A DNA stretch of 13,125 nt, taken from positions 1 to 13,125 of the forward strand of contig CAZUVT010000049.1 in NCBI GenBank assembly GCA_964623925.1, read 5' to 3'. Position 1 is the first letter of the stretch. Each line of letters begins with the position of its first letter. Position numbers and translations under genes: made by a program. The DNA comes from CATJXY01 sp964623925. Lineage in GTDB: Bacteria > Bacillota_I > Bacilli_A > Erysipelotrichales > Erysipelotrichaceae. This document shows, piece after piece, positions 1 to 7,076 of the stretch. The notes beneath the pieces are model-generated. The model saw nothing but the letters and a program-made list of their open reading frames with translations, was not told the DNA's origin and made no database searches.

Positions 1-1370
1 GTGATGCATCGGGAAATAAGACGAGATATAATCTGGATCATATTTCTGTTTCTTCTGCAATAACATCGGTAAAAGGCCTCGATTATACAAAATCCGGCTA
101 TTCCTCATCCTCAATCAATCTGGCAACTCTTGCAACAGGAACATATAACTTATCTATGGAAGTCACTGTGAAAAACGGAAATATCATGATGACAAAGGAA
201 ATTGCGTTGAATGCTTCAAAATTGCCGGCAGACATGGTTGTTGGACAATATACATATCGTTTCGTTCAGAATAATAGTAAGCTTTCCATGGTTAAAGAAA
301 TAAATAAGGCATCGGTTGATATAAGACCTGTGAATATTATCCGAGAATTCAGTTGGAAAGAAAATAATCTTTATATCAAGGGAACTGGTTATGTAATGGG
401 AATTAATAATAACGATGTTTCCAAGATCAAGAAAAATCTTCTTGTTCTGGATATAGACAGCGATAAAGTTATTGCAAAATATCCACTGAATGTCATTGAA
501 CAGAAAGTTGATTTGTTGGATGGATTTGATTATCGATATGCTTGGTATGATGGAGAATTGGATTTATCTAATCTTGAAAAGGGCACTTATAAATTAAAAT
601 TAGAGATTGTTGTAAACGGACAATCGTATTTGATTGATATTAAGAGTAATAACCTTTCATTTGAACTAGAACCGAAAGAATTGATAAATCAGTCAACTAA
701 AAAGAATTATTTCTATCAATTCAGCGAAAATGCTGGTTATGCATATCGGATGGAATTAAAGGTTTCAGCCAATATTTTAAAGGAAGTATCAAAGACTTCC
801 TTGCCGAGCAGAAGGCCTTCTGTCATATCTCTTAGAAATATAGAGTTTGTTGAGAATGATAGTACTACGATCCTGACGATAGATGGATTGGGATATATCC
901 GTTATGTTCCGTATAATTCTTTAAAATCAGTTGCCTATGAATTGATTTTAGAGAATATAAATACTGATCAAGTTCTTCGTGTGCAGATGAATCCTAAAGC
1001 TTGTGAAGTGGATTATACATCTATGTATAAATCTGAAAATGATTTGTCTTATATTTGCTTCGATAGTGAAGTTGATATGTCAACAATTCCTAATGGAACC
1101 TATGATATTTATGTTAAGACAGAAACAAGTCCAAGTAAAAATGAAGTTTACACCGATGTTATACAGGCTACAGGATTAAGATCAGATTTTGTTGTTGGAC
1201 ATGAATCAAATTCAGGAATATTTAATATTCATGTATTTGGATATAACAACCGATACCGCCTATCAATTTCAAATAATTTGCCGCCGGTAGAAGCGGGTGG
1301 AACGATTGTCAGTGAATTAGGACTTCAGCAATCAGATATAGAGATTGAAAATCAAGAAGTTGCTCAATAG
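1..1370 (+). CDS. Repeat-containing probable surface protein, C-terminal part (5' end outside window)
   Basis: I do not recognise this family. The frame is open from base 3 to the TAG at 1368-1370, so the first ATG at 156 is internal and about 455 residues of the C-terminus are visible. It is built from degenerate modules of about 150 residues, rich in alternating hydrophobic residues typical of beta-sandwich domains. Matching positions are GTYNLSMEVTV, GTYKLKLEIVV and GTYDIYVKTET, each preceded by a D/E-[LM]-S-x-[IL] or similar strand. Each module ends in an aromatic strand pair (QYTYRF..., FYQFSENAGYAYRMEL, FNIHVFGYNNRYRLS). No transmembrane segment, LPxTG sorting signal or catalytic motif is visible in the part present. 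The next gene, 50 bases downstream, encodes a membrane-anchored PASTA protein, so an extracellular envelope role is a reasonable inference. The N-terminal part could carry an enzymatic or anchoring domain that cannot be seen here. Confidence 0.7.
   Translation, partial: DASGNKTRYNLDHISVSSAITSVKGLDYTKSGYSSSSINLATLATGTYNLSMEVTVKNGNIMMTKEIALNASKLPADMVVGQYTYRFVQNNSKLSMVKEINKASVDIRPVNIIREFSWKENNLYIKGTGYVMGINNNDVSKIKKNLLVLDIDSDKVIAKYPLNVIEQKVDLLDGFDYRYAWYDGELDLSNLEKGTYKLKLEIVVNGQSYLIDIKSNNLSFELEPKELINQSTKKNYFYQFSENAGYAYRMELKVSANILKEVSKTSLPSRRPSVISLRNIEFVENDSTTILTIDGLGYIRYVPYNSLKSVAYELILENINTDQVLRVQMNPKACEVDYTSMYKSENDLSYICFDSEVDMSTIPNGTYDIYVKTETSPSKNEVYTDVIQATGLRSDFVVGHESNSGIFNIHVFGYNNRYRLSISNNLPPVEAGGTIVSELGLQQSDIEIENQEVAQ
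3..1274 (+). repeat. Three degenerate ~150-aa protein modules (first one partial)
   Basis: Approximate module boundaries are 3-305 (end of a module only), 324-767 and 813-1274. The two complete modules each begin with R-P-[VS] followed by a strand ending near GTGY/GLGY, have a G-T-Y strand about two thirds through, and finish with an aromatic strand pair. Similarity is at protein level only. The DNA copies are too diverged to recombine, which points to old duplication. Confidence 0.6.
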
Positions 1371-1397
1371 GAACAGACGAAAATATTCGTTTGTTCC
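1370..1397 (+). other. Intergenic stem-loop without a T-run
   Basis: GGAACAGACGAA (1370-1381) pairs with TTCGTTTGTTCC (1386-1397) over 12 positions, one of them G-U, around a four-base AATA loop. The stem starts on the last base of the upstream stop codon. The bases after it (TCTAACAGATCGG) lack the T-tract of a standard intrinsic terminator. It could be a weak or factor-assisted terminator, a 3' stability element that separates expression of the two genes, or a processing site. The ribosome binding site of the next gene starts 11 bases after the stem. Confidence 0.6.
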
Positions 1398-1420
1398 TCT
1401 AACAGATCGGAGGATTAGAA

Positions 1421-3427
1421 ATGAGTCAGAAAAAACTGAATTTAAAAGATAAAAAGACGATTTTTCTTATATGTTCGGTAGTTGTTCTTTCAATACTTGT
1501 GGGAACTGCATTGTTTTTTACGTTTAATTATGAAGGTCCGTCTATTCAGATGCCTGATTTTAAGGAAAAAACGATATCCGATGTTGAAGTATGGATCAAT
1601 GATCATGATTTGGCAGATCGTTTAGAAATTACCTATGTATTTGATGAAGACGCTGAAGAGAATACGATTTTATCCCAGAATATTCCGGCAGAAGATAAAT
1701 TGGGTAAAGATGATAAAATTTTGATTACAGTATCAAAAGGACCTGATCCGGAAGCAGTTATTCCGTTAGTAGATTTTAAAGATATGGATATTGAAGAAAT
1801 TCAGAAGTTTGTTGAGGATAATAAACTTTCTGATGTCACTTATGAATATGTGGTAAGTGAAGAAGTGGAAAAAGGAAAATTGATTGAAGTCAACATTAAT
1901 GTCAATGTAAAACAGATCAAGAGAAATGAAATGATCATTTTTACGATCTCTAAAGGACATGATGAATCGTTGGATATCATTGTTCCTAATTTTAGCGGCT
2001 ATACAAAAAATAAAGTGGCAAATTGGGCTAGTGCCAATGAAGTTACTGTTATTTATCAGGAAGGCTACAGCGATACAGTAGAGCGAGACTATGTGATCTC
2101 TCAAGATCCAAAAGCCGAATCGGTTATTACTGCAAAAAGCAAAGTGACAGTTACAATTTCCCTTGGAAAACCTGTAGAAGTCAAAAACTTGGCTGGAATG
2201 ACCAGTGCTGAAATCGGTACTTGGGCAACAAAAAACAATGTCAAGGTAGTTTTCTATGATTATTTTAGTGATACGGTTGAAAAGGATAAAGCAATTTCCA
2301 ACTCGCCAAATAACGGTAAAGTTTCTCAGCAGTCAACGATCACAGTAAAACGTTCTCAGGGAAAGCCTTCGATTGATGATTATACAGGTAAGACAAAAAC
2401 TGAATTTGATGCTTATTTGGAAAAGTTAAATGCTCAATACAATGCCAGTGCTAAAATAACGGTCAAAGTCACTTTAAAATATGATGATACAGTCAAAAAA
2501 GATAGCATTATTGCACAGGATAAAAAGGGTAGTCAGGCTATCGGCACTGTCATTAATTTGACAGTTAGTAAAGGAAAGCAGATAACTGTAATTGATTTTG
2601 CCGGAAAGACAAAAGAAGAAATCAATACTTGGGCTAATACCAATAAGATTCTGATTAATTATGGTTCTGAAAAATATAACAACAATATTGCAGAAAATAG
2701 AGCCATTTCAAATGACAAAGTGAATGAGAAGGTAGATGAAGGAACAACGGTTAATGTTGTGATTTCTAAAGGAAAACCAAATATTGCGGATTATAAGGGT
2801 AAATCTAAAGCTGATTTTGAATCTTATATTGCAGGACTGAATAACAATGGTGCGAATTTGAAAGTGAACTATACTGAAGGTTCTGATAATAAAGTCCAAG
2901 CGGGATATATCATCAGTAATACTTCGGGAAGCGTTAATACCGGAAGTACGATCAATGTCAAGATTTCAACGGGAGCAGCACCTGTTACAGTAGGAAATTA
3001 TGTCGGACAGAATGCAAATGCATTGAATGTCGATGGATTGAATTTCAATATAGCGGAGTATCGTTATAGTGATACAGTTGCTTCCGGAATTATTTTAGAG
3101 CAGTCTATTGTTTCTGGAACATCCGTTTCAAGAGGAACGACGATCAATCTTGTGGTTTCTAAGGGAGCGGAAGCAACAATTCCATTTGATATTTATAATT
3201 TGGAATATTATGACAATTTAGGATCTTCGGATAAGGCTAAATCAGAGATTACTGATTATCTGAATCGTTTAGGATTCTCAAATATTAATTTCATTTCCAG
3301 TTGTGATAATAATCCGCGAACGGATGGGGATATCGATTATTCTAGATCAACAGGATCCGGAAATTATAAACCTTCAGCGACGATTACGATAGCACTATTT
3401 ACTGGACAGGCTTGTTCAGCCAACTAA
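1421..3427 (+). CDS. Membrane-anchored multi-PASTA domain protein without kinase or PBP domain
   Basis: This 668-residue protein starts at ATG 1421 behind GGAGG (1409-1413). Residues 1-13 are a basic cytoplasmic tail and about 14-35 form one transmembrane helix with a serine/valine/leucine-rich core. The rest is predicted extracellular. Eight PASTA domains lie at roughly 41-107, 112-179, 185-250, 252-315, 317-386, 388-452, 454-519 and 521-582. Most share an internal [YF]-[SD]-D-T-V-type strand, an I-[IL]-[SA]-[QN] turn and a closing [IV]-[ST]-x-G motif. A divergent ninth domain spans about 587-662. PASTA domains bind muropeptides or cross-linked peptidoglycan in PrkC/Stk1 kinases and PBP2x. 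Here there is neither a kinase nor a transpeptidase domain, so a structural, spacing or sensing role at the cell wall is inferred. The only two extracytoplasmic cysteines (628 and 665) bracket the ninth domain. A strong terminator follows. Confidence 0.9.
   Translation: MSQKKLNLKDKKTIFLICSVVVLSILVGTALFFTFNYEGPSIQMPDFKEKTISDVEVWINDHDLADRLEITYVFDEDAEENTILSQNIPAEDKLGKDDKILITVSKGPDPEAVIPLVDFKDMDIEEIQKFVEDNKLSDVTYEYVVSEEVEKGKLIEVNINVNVKQIKRNEMIIFTISKGHDESLDIIVPNFSGYTKNKVANWASANEVTVIYQEGYSDTVERDYVISQDPKAESVITAKSKVTVTISLGKPVEVKNLAGMTSAEIGTWATKNNVKVVFYDYFSDTVEKDKAISNSPNNGKVSQQSTITVKRSQGKPSIDDYTGKTKTEFDAYLEKLNAQYNASAKITVKVTLKYDDTVKKDSIIAQDKKGSQAIGTVINLTVSKGKQITVIDFAGKTKEEINTWANTNKILINYGSEKYNNNIAENRAISNDKVNEKVDEGTTVNVVISKGKPNIADYKGKSKADFESYIAGLNNNGANLKVNYTEGSDNKVQAGYIISNTSGSVNTGSTINVKISTGAAPVTVGNYVGQNANALNVDGLNFNIAEYRYSDTVASGIILEQSIVSGTSVSRGTTINLVVSKGAEATIPFDIYNLEYYDNLGSSDKAKSEITDYLNRLGFSNINFISSCDNNPRTDGDIDYSRSTGSGNYKPSATITIALFTGQACSAN
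1541..3406 (+). repeat. PASTA domain array (eight typical plus one divergent)
   Basis: Domains of about 62-70 residues follow one another with almost no linkers, as in the rod-like PASTA stalks of PrkC. From the third domain on, two subtypes can be told apart. One has a tryptophan helix (N-W-A, T-W-A-T, T-W-A-N; domains 3, 4 and 6). The other has F-[DE]-[AS]-Y plus L-N and begins with I-[DA]-D-Y (domains 5 and 7). Pairs 4-5 (2174-2578) and 6-7 (2582-2977) therefore look like a duplicated two-domain unit. Confidence 0.8.
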
Positions 3428-3437
3428 AGGAAATCGG

Positions 3438-3468
3438 GGTTTTGGATATTTGCCAAAACCTTTTCTTT
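3438..3468 (+). terminator. Intrinsic terminator after the PASTA gene
   Basis: GGTTTTGG (3438-3445) pairs perfectly with CCAAAACC (3453-3460) around a seven-base loop and is followed by TTTTCTTT (3461-3468). It begins 10 bases after the TAA of the PASTA gene and separates that gene from tex. Confidence 0.88.
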
Positions 3469-3514
3469 ATCCAAAATCATTTCTATGTTAAAATAATATC
3501 CACGAGGTGAAATT

Positions 3515-5647
3515 ATGCAACAATTAATAGAACCGATTGCTCAAGAGATGAAGATTTCTGTAGAGCAGGTTAAGAATACTTTGGAATTATTGGAATTGGG
3601 GAATACAGTTCCTTTTATTGCAAGATATAGAAAAGAAGTAACAAAGGGATTGGATGAGGAACAGATTTATTTCATCGAAAAAGAATACAATTATCAGCAG
3701 AATCTTCAAAAGCGAAAAGAAGATGTTTTGAGGATTATTGAAACACAAGGAAAGCTGACGGATGAAATCAGAGACCAAGTCAATGCCTGCTTAAAATTGA
3801 GCGAGGTAGAAGATTTATATAGACCTTATCAGCAGAAAAGGAAGACCCGCGCCACAGAAGCAATCAAAAATGGATTGGAACCTTTGGCAAATTGGATCAT
3901 GGGATGTCCGAAAAATGGATCTGCGGAAGCAGAAGCTAAAAAATATTTGAATGATCAGATTAAGACAATTGAGGAAGCTTTACAGGGAGCAAAGGATATA
4001 GTTGCTGAGAAAGTTTCTGATGATGCCAAATTGAGATGGAAAATCAAAGATAGTATTCTTAAGTATGGATGGATCATTACCAAAGCCAAAAAGAATCATA
4101 ATGATGAAAAAAAGATCTATCAGATGTATTATGATCGTAAAGAGAAATTGAGTCATGTGGCGATGCATCGTGTAATGGCCATAGATCGTGCAGAGAATGA
4201 AAAAGTCATTACTGTTTCGATGGAATATGATGAGCAATACTTAATAAATTATGCGGTCAGAGGGGTATGCAGAAATAGAACTACGATTGCTCAAAATTTG
4301 ATTGAAGAAGCGGTGCAGGATGGGTTAAAACGTCTTGCATTTCCTGCCGTAGAGCGAGAAGTGCGAAATGAATTAAGTGAGAAGGCTCAGACAAAAAGTA
4401 TTGAGATTTTCTCGCTGAATGTGGAAAGGTTGCTTTTACAACCGCCGCTAAAAGGAAGAATGATCTTAGGCGTCGATCCGGCATTCAGAACAGGATGCAA
4501 ATTGGCAGTGGTTGATTCAACCGGGAAGATGATTGCAATTTCGGTCATTTATCCGCATTCCGGAAATCATCAAAGAAAAGAAGCTGAAAGAGAATTGGTA
4601 AGAATTATTCGCGATTATAAGATTGAAATCTTATCAATCGGCAATGGAACTGCATCCAGAGAAACAGAAAGCTTTGTGGCAGAGGTAATTAAAGAATATC
4701 GTTTGAATGTTTCTTATACGATCGTTTCTGAGGCAGGTGCTTCTGTTTACTCGGCCAGCGAGCTGGCAAGAAAGGAATTCCCGGATCTTCATGTTGAGCA
4801 GAGATCTGCTGTTTCAATTGCCAGAAGATTGCTTGATCCGCTTTCAGAATTGATCAAGATCGATCCAAAGAGCATCGGGGTCGGTCAGTATCAGCATGAC
4901 CTTCCGAAAAAAGAGCTGAATGATCGCCTTGATTTTGTGGTTAGCAAGGCCGTCAATCGAGTAGGAGTGGATGTGAATACAGCTTCCGTAGAGCTTTTAA
5001 TGCATATTTCCGGATTGAGTAAGGCAACAGCTCAATCCATTGTTGATGAACGGAATGAAAAGGGAAGATTTACCGATCGAAAACAGTTGAAAGAAGTAAA
5101 AAAATTAGGCGCGAAGAGTTTTCAGCAGGCTGCCGGATTTTTAAGAATTGCCGGGGGAGATGAAATCTTGGATGAGACATCGATCCATCCGGAGAGCTAT
5201 CAAGCTGCTAAGAAATTAATGAAAGAATTAGATATTCATTCGCTTGGCGAGTCATTTGATTTTGATGATTCTTTAAAAGCCTCCTTATGTGAAAAATGTG
5301 GAATGGATGAATATACCTTTGAAGATATTATGGACGCTTTAAAGCAACCGAAAAGAGATTATCGTGATCAATATGACGGTCCAATGCTACGCAGTGATAT
5401 CTTAGAATTAAAAGACTTAAAAGTCGGAGAAAAATTAGAGGGTGTTGTACGAAATGTAGTCGATTTCGGTGCTTTTGTCGATATTGGATTACACGATGAT
5501 GGCTTGATCCATATTTCGAAGATGTCAAAGGAAAGAATATCTCATCCGAGTGAATTGCTGGAAGTCGGAGATATTGTAACTGTTTGGGTATCGAATATTG
5601 ATGAAGTCCGTCAGAAAGTTCAGCTTTCTTTGATTGAAGGTGAATGA
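3515..5647 (+). CDS. tex: Tex family RNA-binding transcription accessory protein
   Basis: This 710-residue protein has the full length and domain order of Tex (YdcI/YhgF). It has an N-terminal helical Tex_N region with the family signature T-V-P-F-I-A-R-Y-R-K at 31-40 and L-Y-R-P-Y at 101-105. A YqgF/RNase H-like domain follows from about 314, starting I-L-G-V-D-P-A-F-R-T-G. Helix-hairpin-helix repeats lie at about 485-560 (V-N-T-A-S-V-E-L-L). A C-terminal S1 RNA-binding domain spans about 635-706, with G-A-F-V-D-I-G and L-I-H-I-S. Tex binds nucleic acids and associates with transcription complexes in the cytoplasm. Its exact role is unsettled, and the YqgF part is generally considered inactive. 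The start at ATG 3515 has GAGGTGA (3504-3510) four bases upstream. A possible -10 (TAAAAT, 3489-3494) is present but no convincing -35. The gene ends one base before the methyltransferase gene. Confidence 0.97.
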   Translation: MQQLIEPIAQEMKISVEQVKNTLELLELGNTVPFIARYRKEVTKGLDEEQIYFIEKEYNYQQNLQKRKEDVLRIIETQGKLTDEIRDQVNACLKLSEVEDLYRPYQQKRKTRATEAIKNGLEPLANWIMGCPKNGSAEAEAKKYLNDQIKTIEEALQGAKDIVAEKVSDDAKLRWKIKDSILKYGWIITKAKKNHNDEKKIYQMYYDRKEKLSHVAMHRVMAIDRAENEKVITVSMEYDEQYLINYAVRGVCRNRTTIAQNLIEEAVQDGLKRLAFPAVEREVRNELSEKAQTKSIEIFSLNVERLLLQPPLKGRMILGVDPAFRTGCKLAVVDSTGKMIAISVIYPHSGNHQRKEAERELVRIIRDYKIEILSIGNGTASRETESFVAEVIKEYRLNVSYTIVSEAGASVYSASELARKEFPDLHVEQRSAVSIARRLLDPLSELIKIDPKSIGVGQYQHDLPKKELNDRLDFVVSKAVNRVGVDVNTASVELLMHISGLSKATAQSIVDERNEKGRFTDRKQLKEVKKLGAKSFQQAAGFLRIAGGDEILDETSIHPESYQAAKKLMKELDIHSLGESFDFDDSLKASLCEKCGMDEYTFEDIMDALKQPKRDYRDQYDGPMLRSDILELKDLKVGEKLEGVVRNVVDFGAFVDIGLHDDGLIHISKMSKERISHPSELLEVGDIVTVWVSNIDEVRQKVQLSLIEGE
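5637..5643 (+). promoter_or_regulatory. Ribosome binding site of rlmD inside the end of tex
   Basis: AAGGTGA ends five bases before ATG 5649 and lies in the last codons of tex. It supports ATG 5649 rather than the in-frame TTG at 5634, which sits upstream of this site. With the tex TGA at 5645-5647, it suggests translational coupling. Confidence 0.7.
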
Positions 5648-5648
5648 G

Positions 5649-6989
5649 ATGATAACAGAATGTGAATGTTTTGCGCTCGATGCAAAAGGAAGAGGATTAG
5701 TAAGATATCAGGATAAAGTCATTTCGGTAAATGGTCTGCTTCCAAATGAGAAGGTAAAACTAGAAATCAGACAGAAAAAGAATTTTATCGATGCGGAACT
5801 GATTGAGATCACTTCCGTCAGCAAGCATCGGGTCGATCCGATCTGTCCGTATTTTAAACAATGCGGGGGATGCCAATTGCTGCATTTGGATTACAAAGCT
5901 CAATTGGATTATAAAAGAAAACAGCTGGTGAAACTGTTTAAAAAAGAAGTGCAGATCCCCTCTATCATAGGAATGGAAGATCCGCTTCGCTATCGAAACA
6001 AAGTTCATTCTACATTCTCCTTAAATAAAAAGGGGAAAGTAATCAGTGGAATCTATGAAGAAAACAGTCATCGTGTTGTGAACATCAGTACTTGCATGAT
6101 ACAAAATAAAGAGGCAGATATCATTATTGAAGCACTTCGGAAATGTTTGAATGACTTTAACATAGAACCTTACAATGAGGATGCGCAAACCGGTTTGATT
6201 CGTCATGTGTTGATTCGAAAAGGACTCAGAACTTCTCAAATACTGGTTGTTTTAGTTGTGGCTGATAAAGTGTTCTATGGGGTTAATAATTTTGTTAAGG
6301 CGCTTTTAAAGTTATGCCCGATGATTACTTCGATCGTGATGAATATTAATTCTAAAAAAACGAGCATGGTATTAGGTGATGAAGAAAAGATCCTTTACGG
6401 AAAAGGATATATTGAAGATGAATGCATGGGATTAAAGTTTAAGATCTCATCTTCTTCCTTCTATCAAATCAATACGATTCAGATGGAGAAACTTTATACA
6501 TGTGCTTTGAAAATGGCTGCCATCACAAAGCAGGATCGGGTGCTGGATGCTTATTGCGGAATCGGAACGATTACATTATGTGCTTCAAAAATGGCCAAAG
6601 AGGTAATTGGAGTCGAATTAAATCGTCAGGCAGTGAATGACGCAATCTATAATGCCAAAGCGAATGGTATTCAAAATGTTCGCTTTATCTCTAGTGATGC
6701 TACCAAATGGATGATGCAGTGTGCATCGCGTCATGAGAAGATCGATATAGTCATAATGGATCCACCGAGAAGTGGTTCTACAATGCAGTTTTTAAATGCC
6801 TGCTTGAAATTGAAGCCGCGCAAGATCGTTTATATTTCTTGTGATCCGACAACTCAGGTGCGTGATCTTGAAGTTTTGAAAAAAGAATATCGGATCGTTT
6901 CGAGCCAGGGAGTTGATATGTTTCCATTTACAAATGGAATTGAAAATGTTTGTCTTCTGGTCAGAAAAGCCAAGGAGAATATTCGCTGA
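5649..6989 (+). CDS. rlmD: 23S rRNA (uracil-C5)-methyltransferase, RlmD/RlmCD (TrmA/RumA family)
   Basis: From ATG 5649 the product is 446 residues, a normal length for this family. A TRAM-like N-terminal domain covers about 1-55. The [4Fe-4S] ligands are C66, C72, C75 (C-P-x-F-x-x-C-G-G-C) and C149. The SAM-binding Rossmann motif L-D-x-Y-C-G-I-G-T lies at 299-307 and D-P-P-R-S-G at 371-376. The catalytic nucleophile is C398 in I-S-C-D-P, and the general base glutamate is E432 in F-P-F-T-N-G-I-E. The enzyme transfers a methyl group from SAM to C5 of specific uridines in 23S rRNA. In Gram-positive bacteria one enzyme, RlmCD, can modify both U747 and U1939, and sequence alone does not say which sites are used here. 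It sits one base after the tex stop, so the two are probably co-transcribed. Confidence 0.93.
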   Translation: MITECECFALDAKGRGLVRYQDKVISVNGLLPNEKVKLEIRQKKNFIDAELIEITSVSKHRVDPICPYFKQCGGCQLLHLDYKAQLDYKRKQLVKLFKKEVQIPSIIGMEDPLRYRNKVHSTFSLNKKGKVISGIYEENSHRVVNISTCMIQNKEADIIIEALRKCLNDFNIEPYNEDAQTGLIRHVLIRKGLRTSQILVVLVVADKVFYGVNNFVKALLKLCPMITSIVMNINSKKTSMVLGDEEKILYGKGYIEDECMGLKFKISSSSFYQINTIQMEKLYTCALKMAAITKQDRVLDAYCGIGTITLCASKMAKEVIGVELNRQAVNDAIYNAKANGIQNVRFISSDATKWMMQCASRHEKIDIVIMDPPRSGSTMQFLNACLKLKPRKIVYISCDPTTQVRDLEVLKKEYRIVSSQGVDMFPFTNGIENVCLLVRKAKENIR

Positions 6990-7004
6990 TTGGATTCAAT
7001 TGAG

Positions 7005-7032
7005 CTATATGAGGCTTGAAACAGCATAAAAT
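7005..7032 (+). promoter_or_regulatory. Possible sporulation-sigma (SigE/SigG-like) promoter of dacB-spmA-spmB
   Basis: CATAAAAT at 7025-7032 differs at one defined position from the SigE -10 consensus CATACAnT. An ATAT core at 7007-7010 could serve as the -35, with a spacer about one base shorter than usual. The match is imperfect and the region is AT-rich, so the main support is context: the homologous B. subtilis dacB operon is transcribed by mother-cell SigE. No good SigA promoter is visible in the 87-base gap. Confidence 0.3.
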
Positions 7033-7076
7033 CAAAATAATCAGAATAGAATGATGAGGAAAGGACGAATGATATC

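Noticed and set aside
1766..2104. Minus-strand open frame inside the PASTA gene
   Set aside because: It is fully antisense to a well-supported coding region, has no ribosome binding site or recognisable domain, and its composition is that of a complementary shadow. The same holds for the other minus-strand frames across the window.
3438..3478. Alternative 11-bp pairing of 3438-3448 with 3468-3478, competing with the terminator, as a riboswitch-like element
   Set aside because: The alternative partner lies downstream of the T-run, so it is made only after polymerase has passed the termination point. There is no upstream sensor domain. It is better explained as a chance repeat of CCAAAA.
3461..3499. 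SigA promoter for tex
   Set aside because: TAAAAT (3489-3494) could be a -10, but the hexamer at the right distance (TTTATC) is a poor -35. TTGCCA at 3450 is too far away and belongs to the terminator. It is left unlisted.
5634..5648. TTG at 5634 as an upstream start for rlmD
   Set aside because: It lies before the AAGGTGA ribosome binding site (5637-5643), would overlap tex by 14 bases and adds no family residues. ATG 5649 is well placed.
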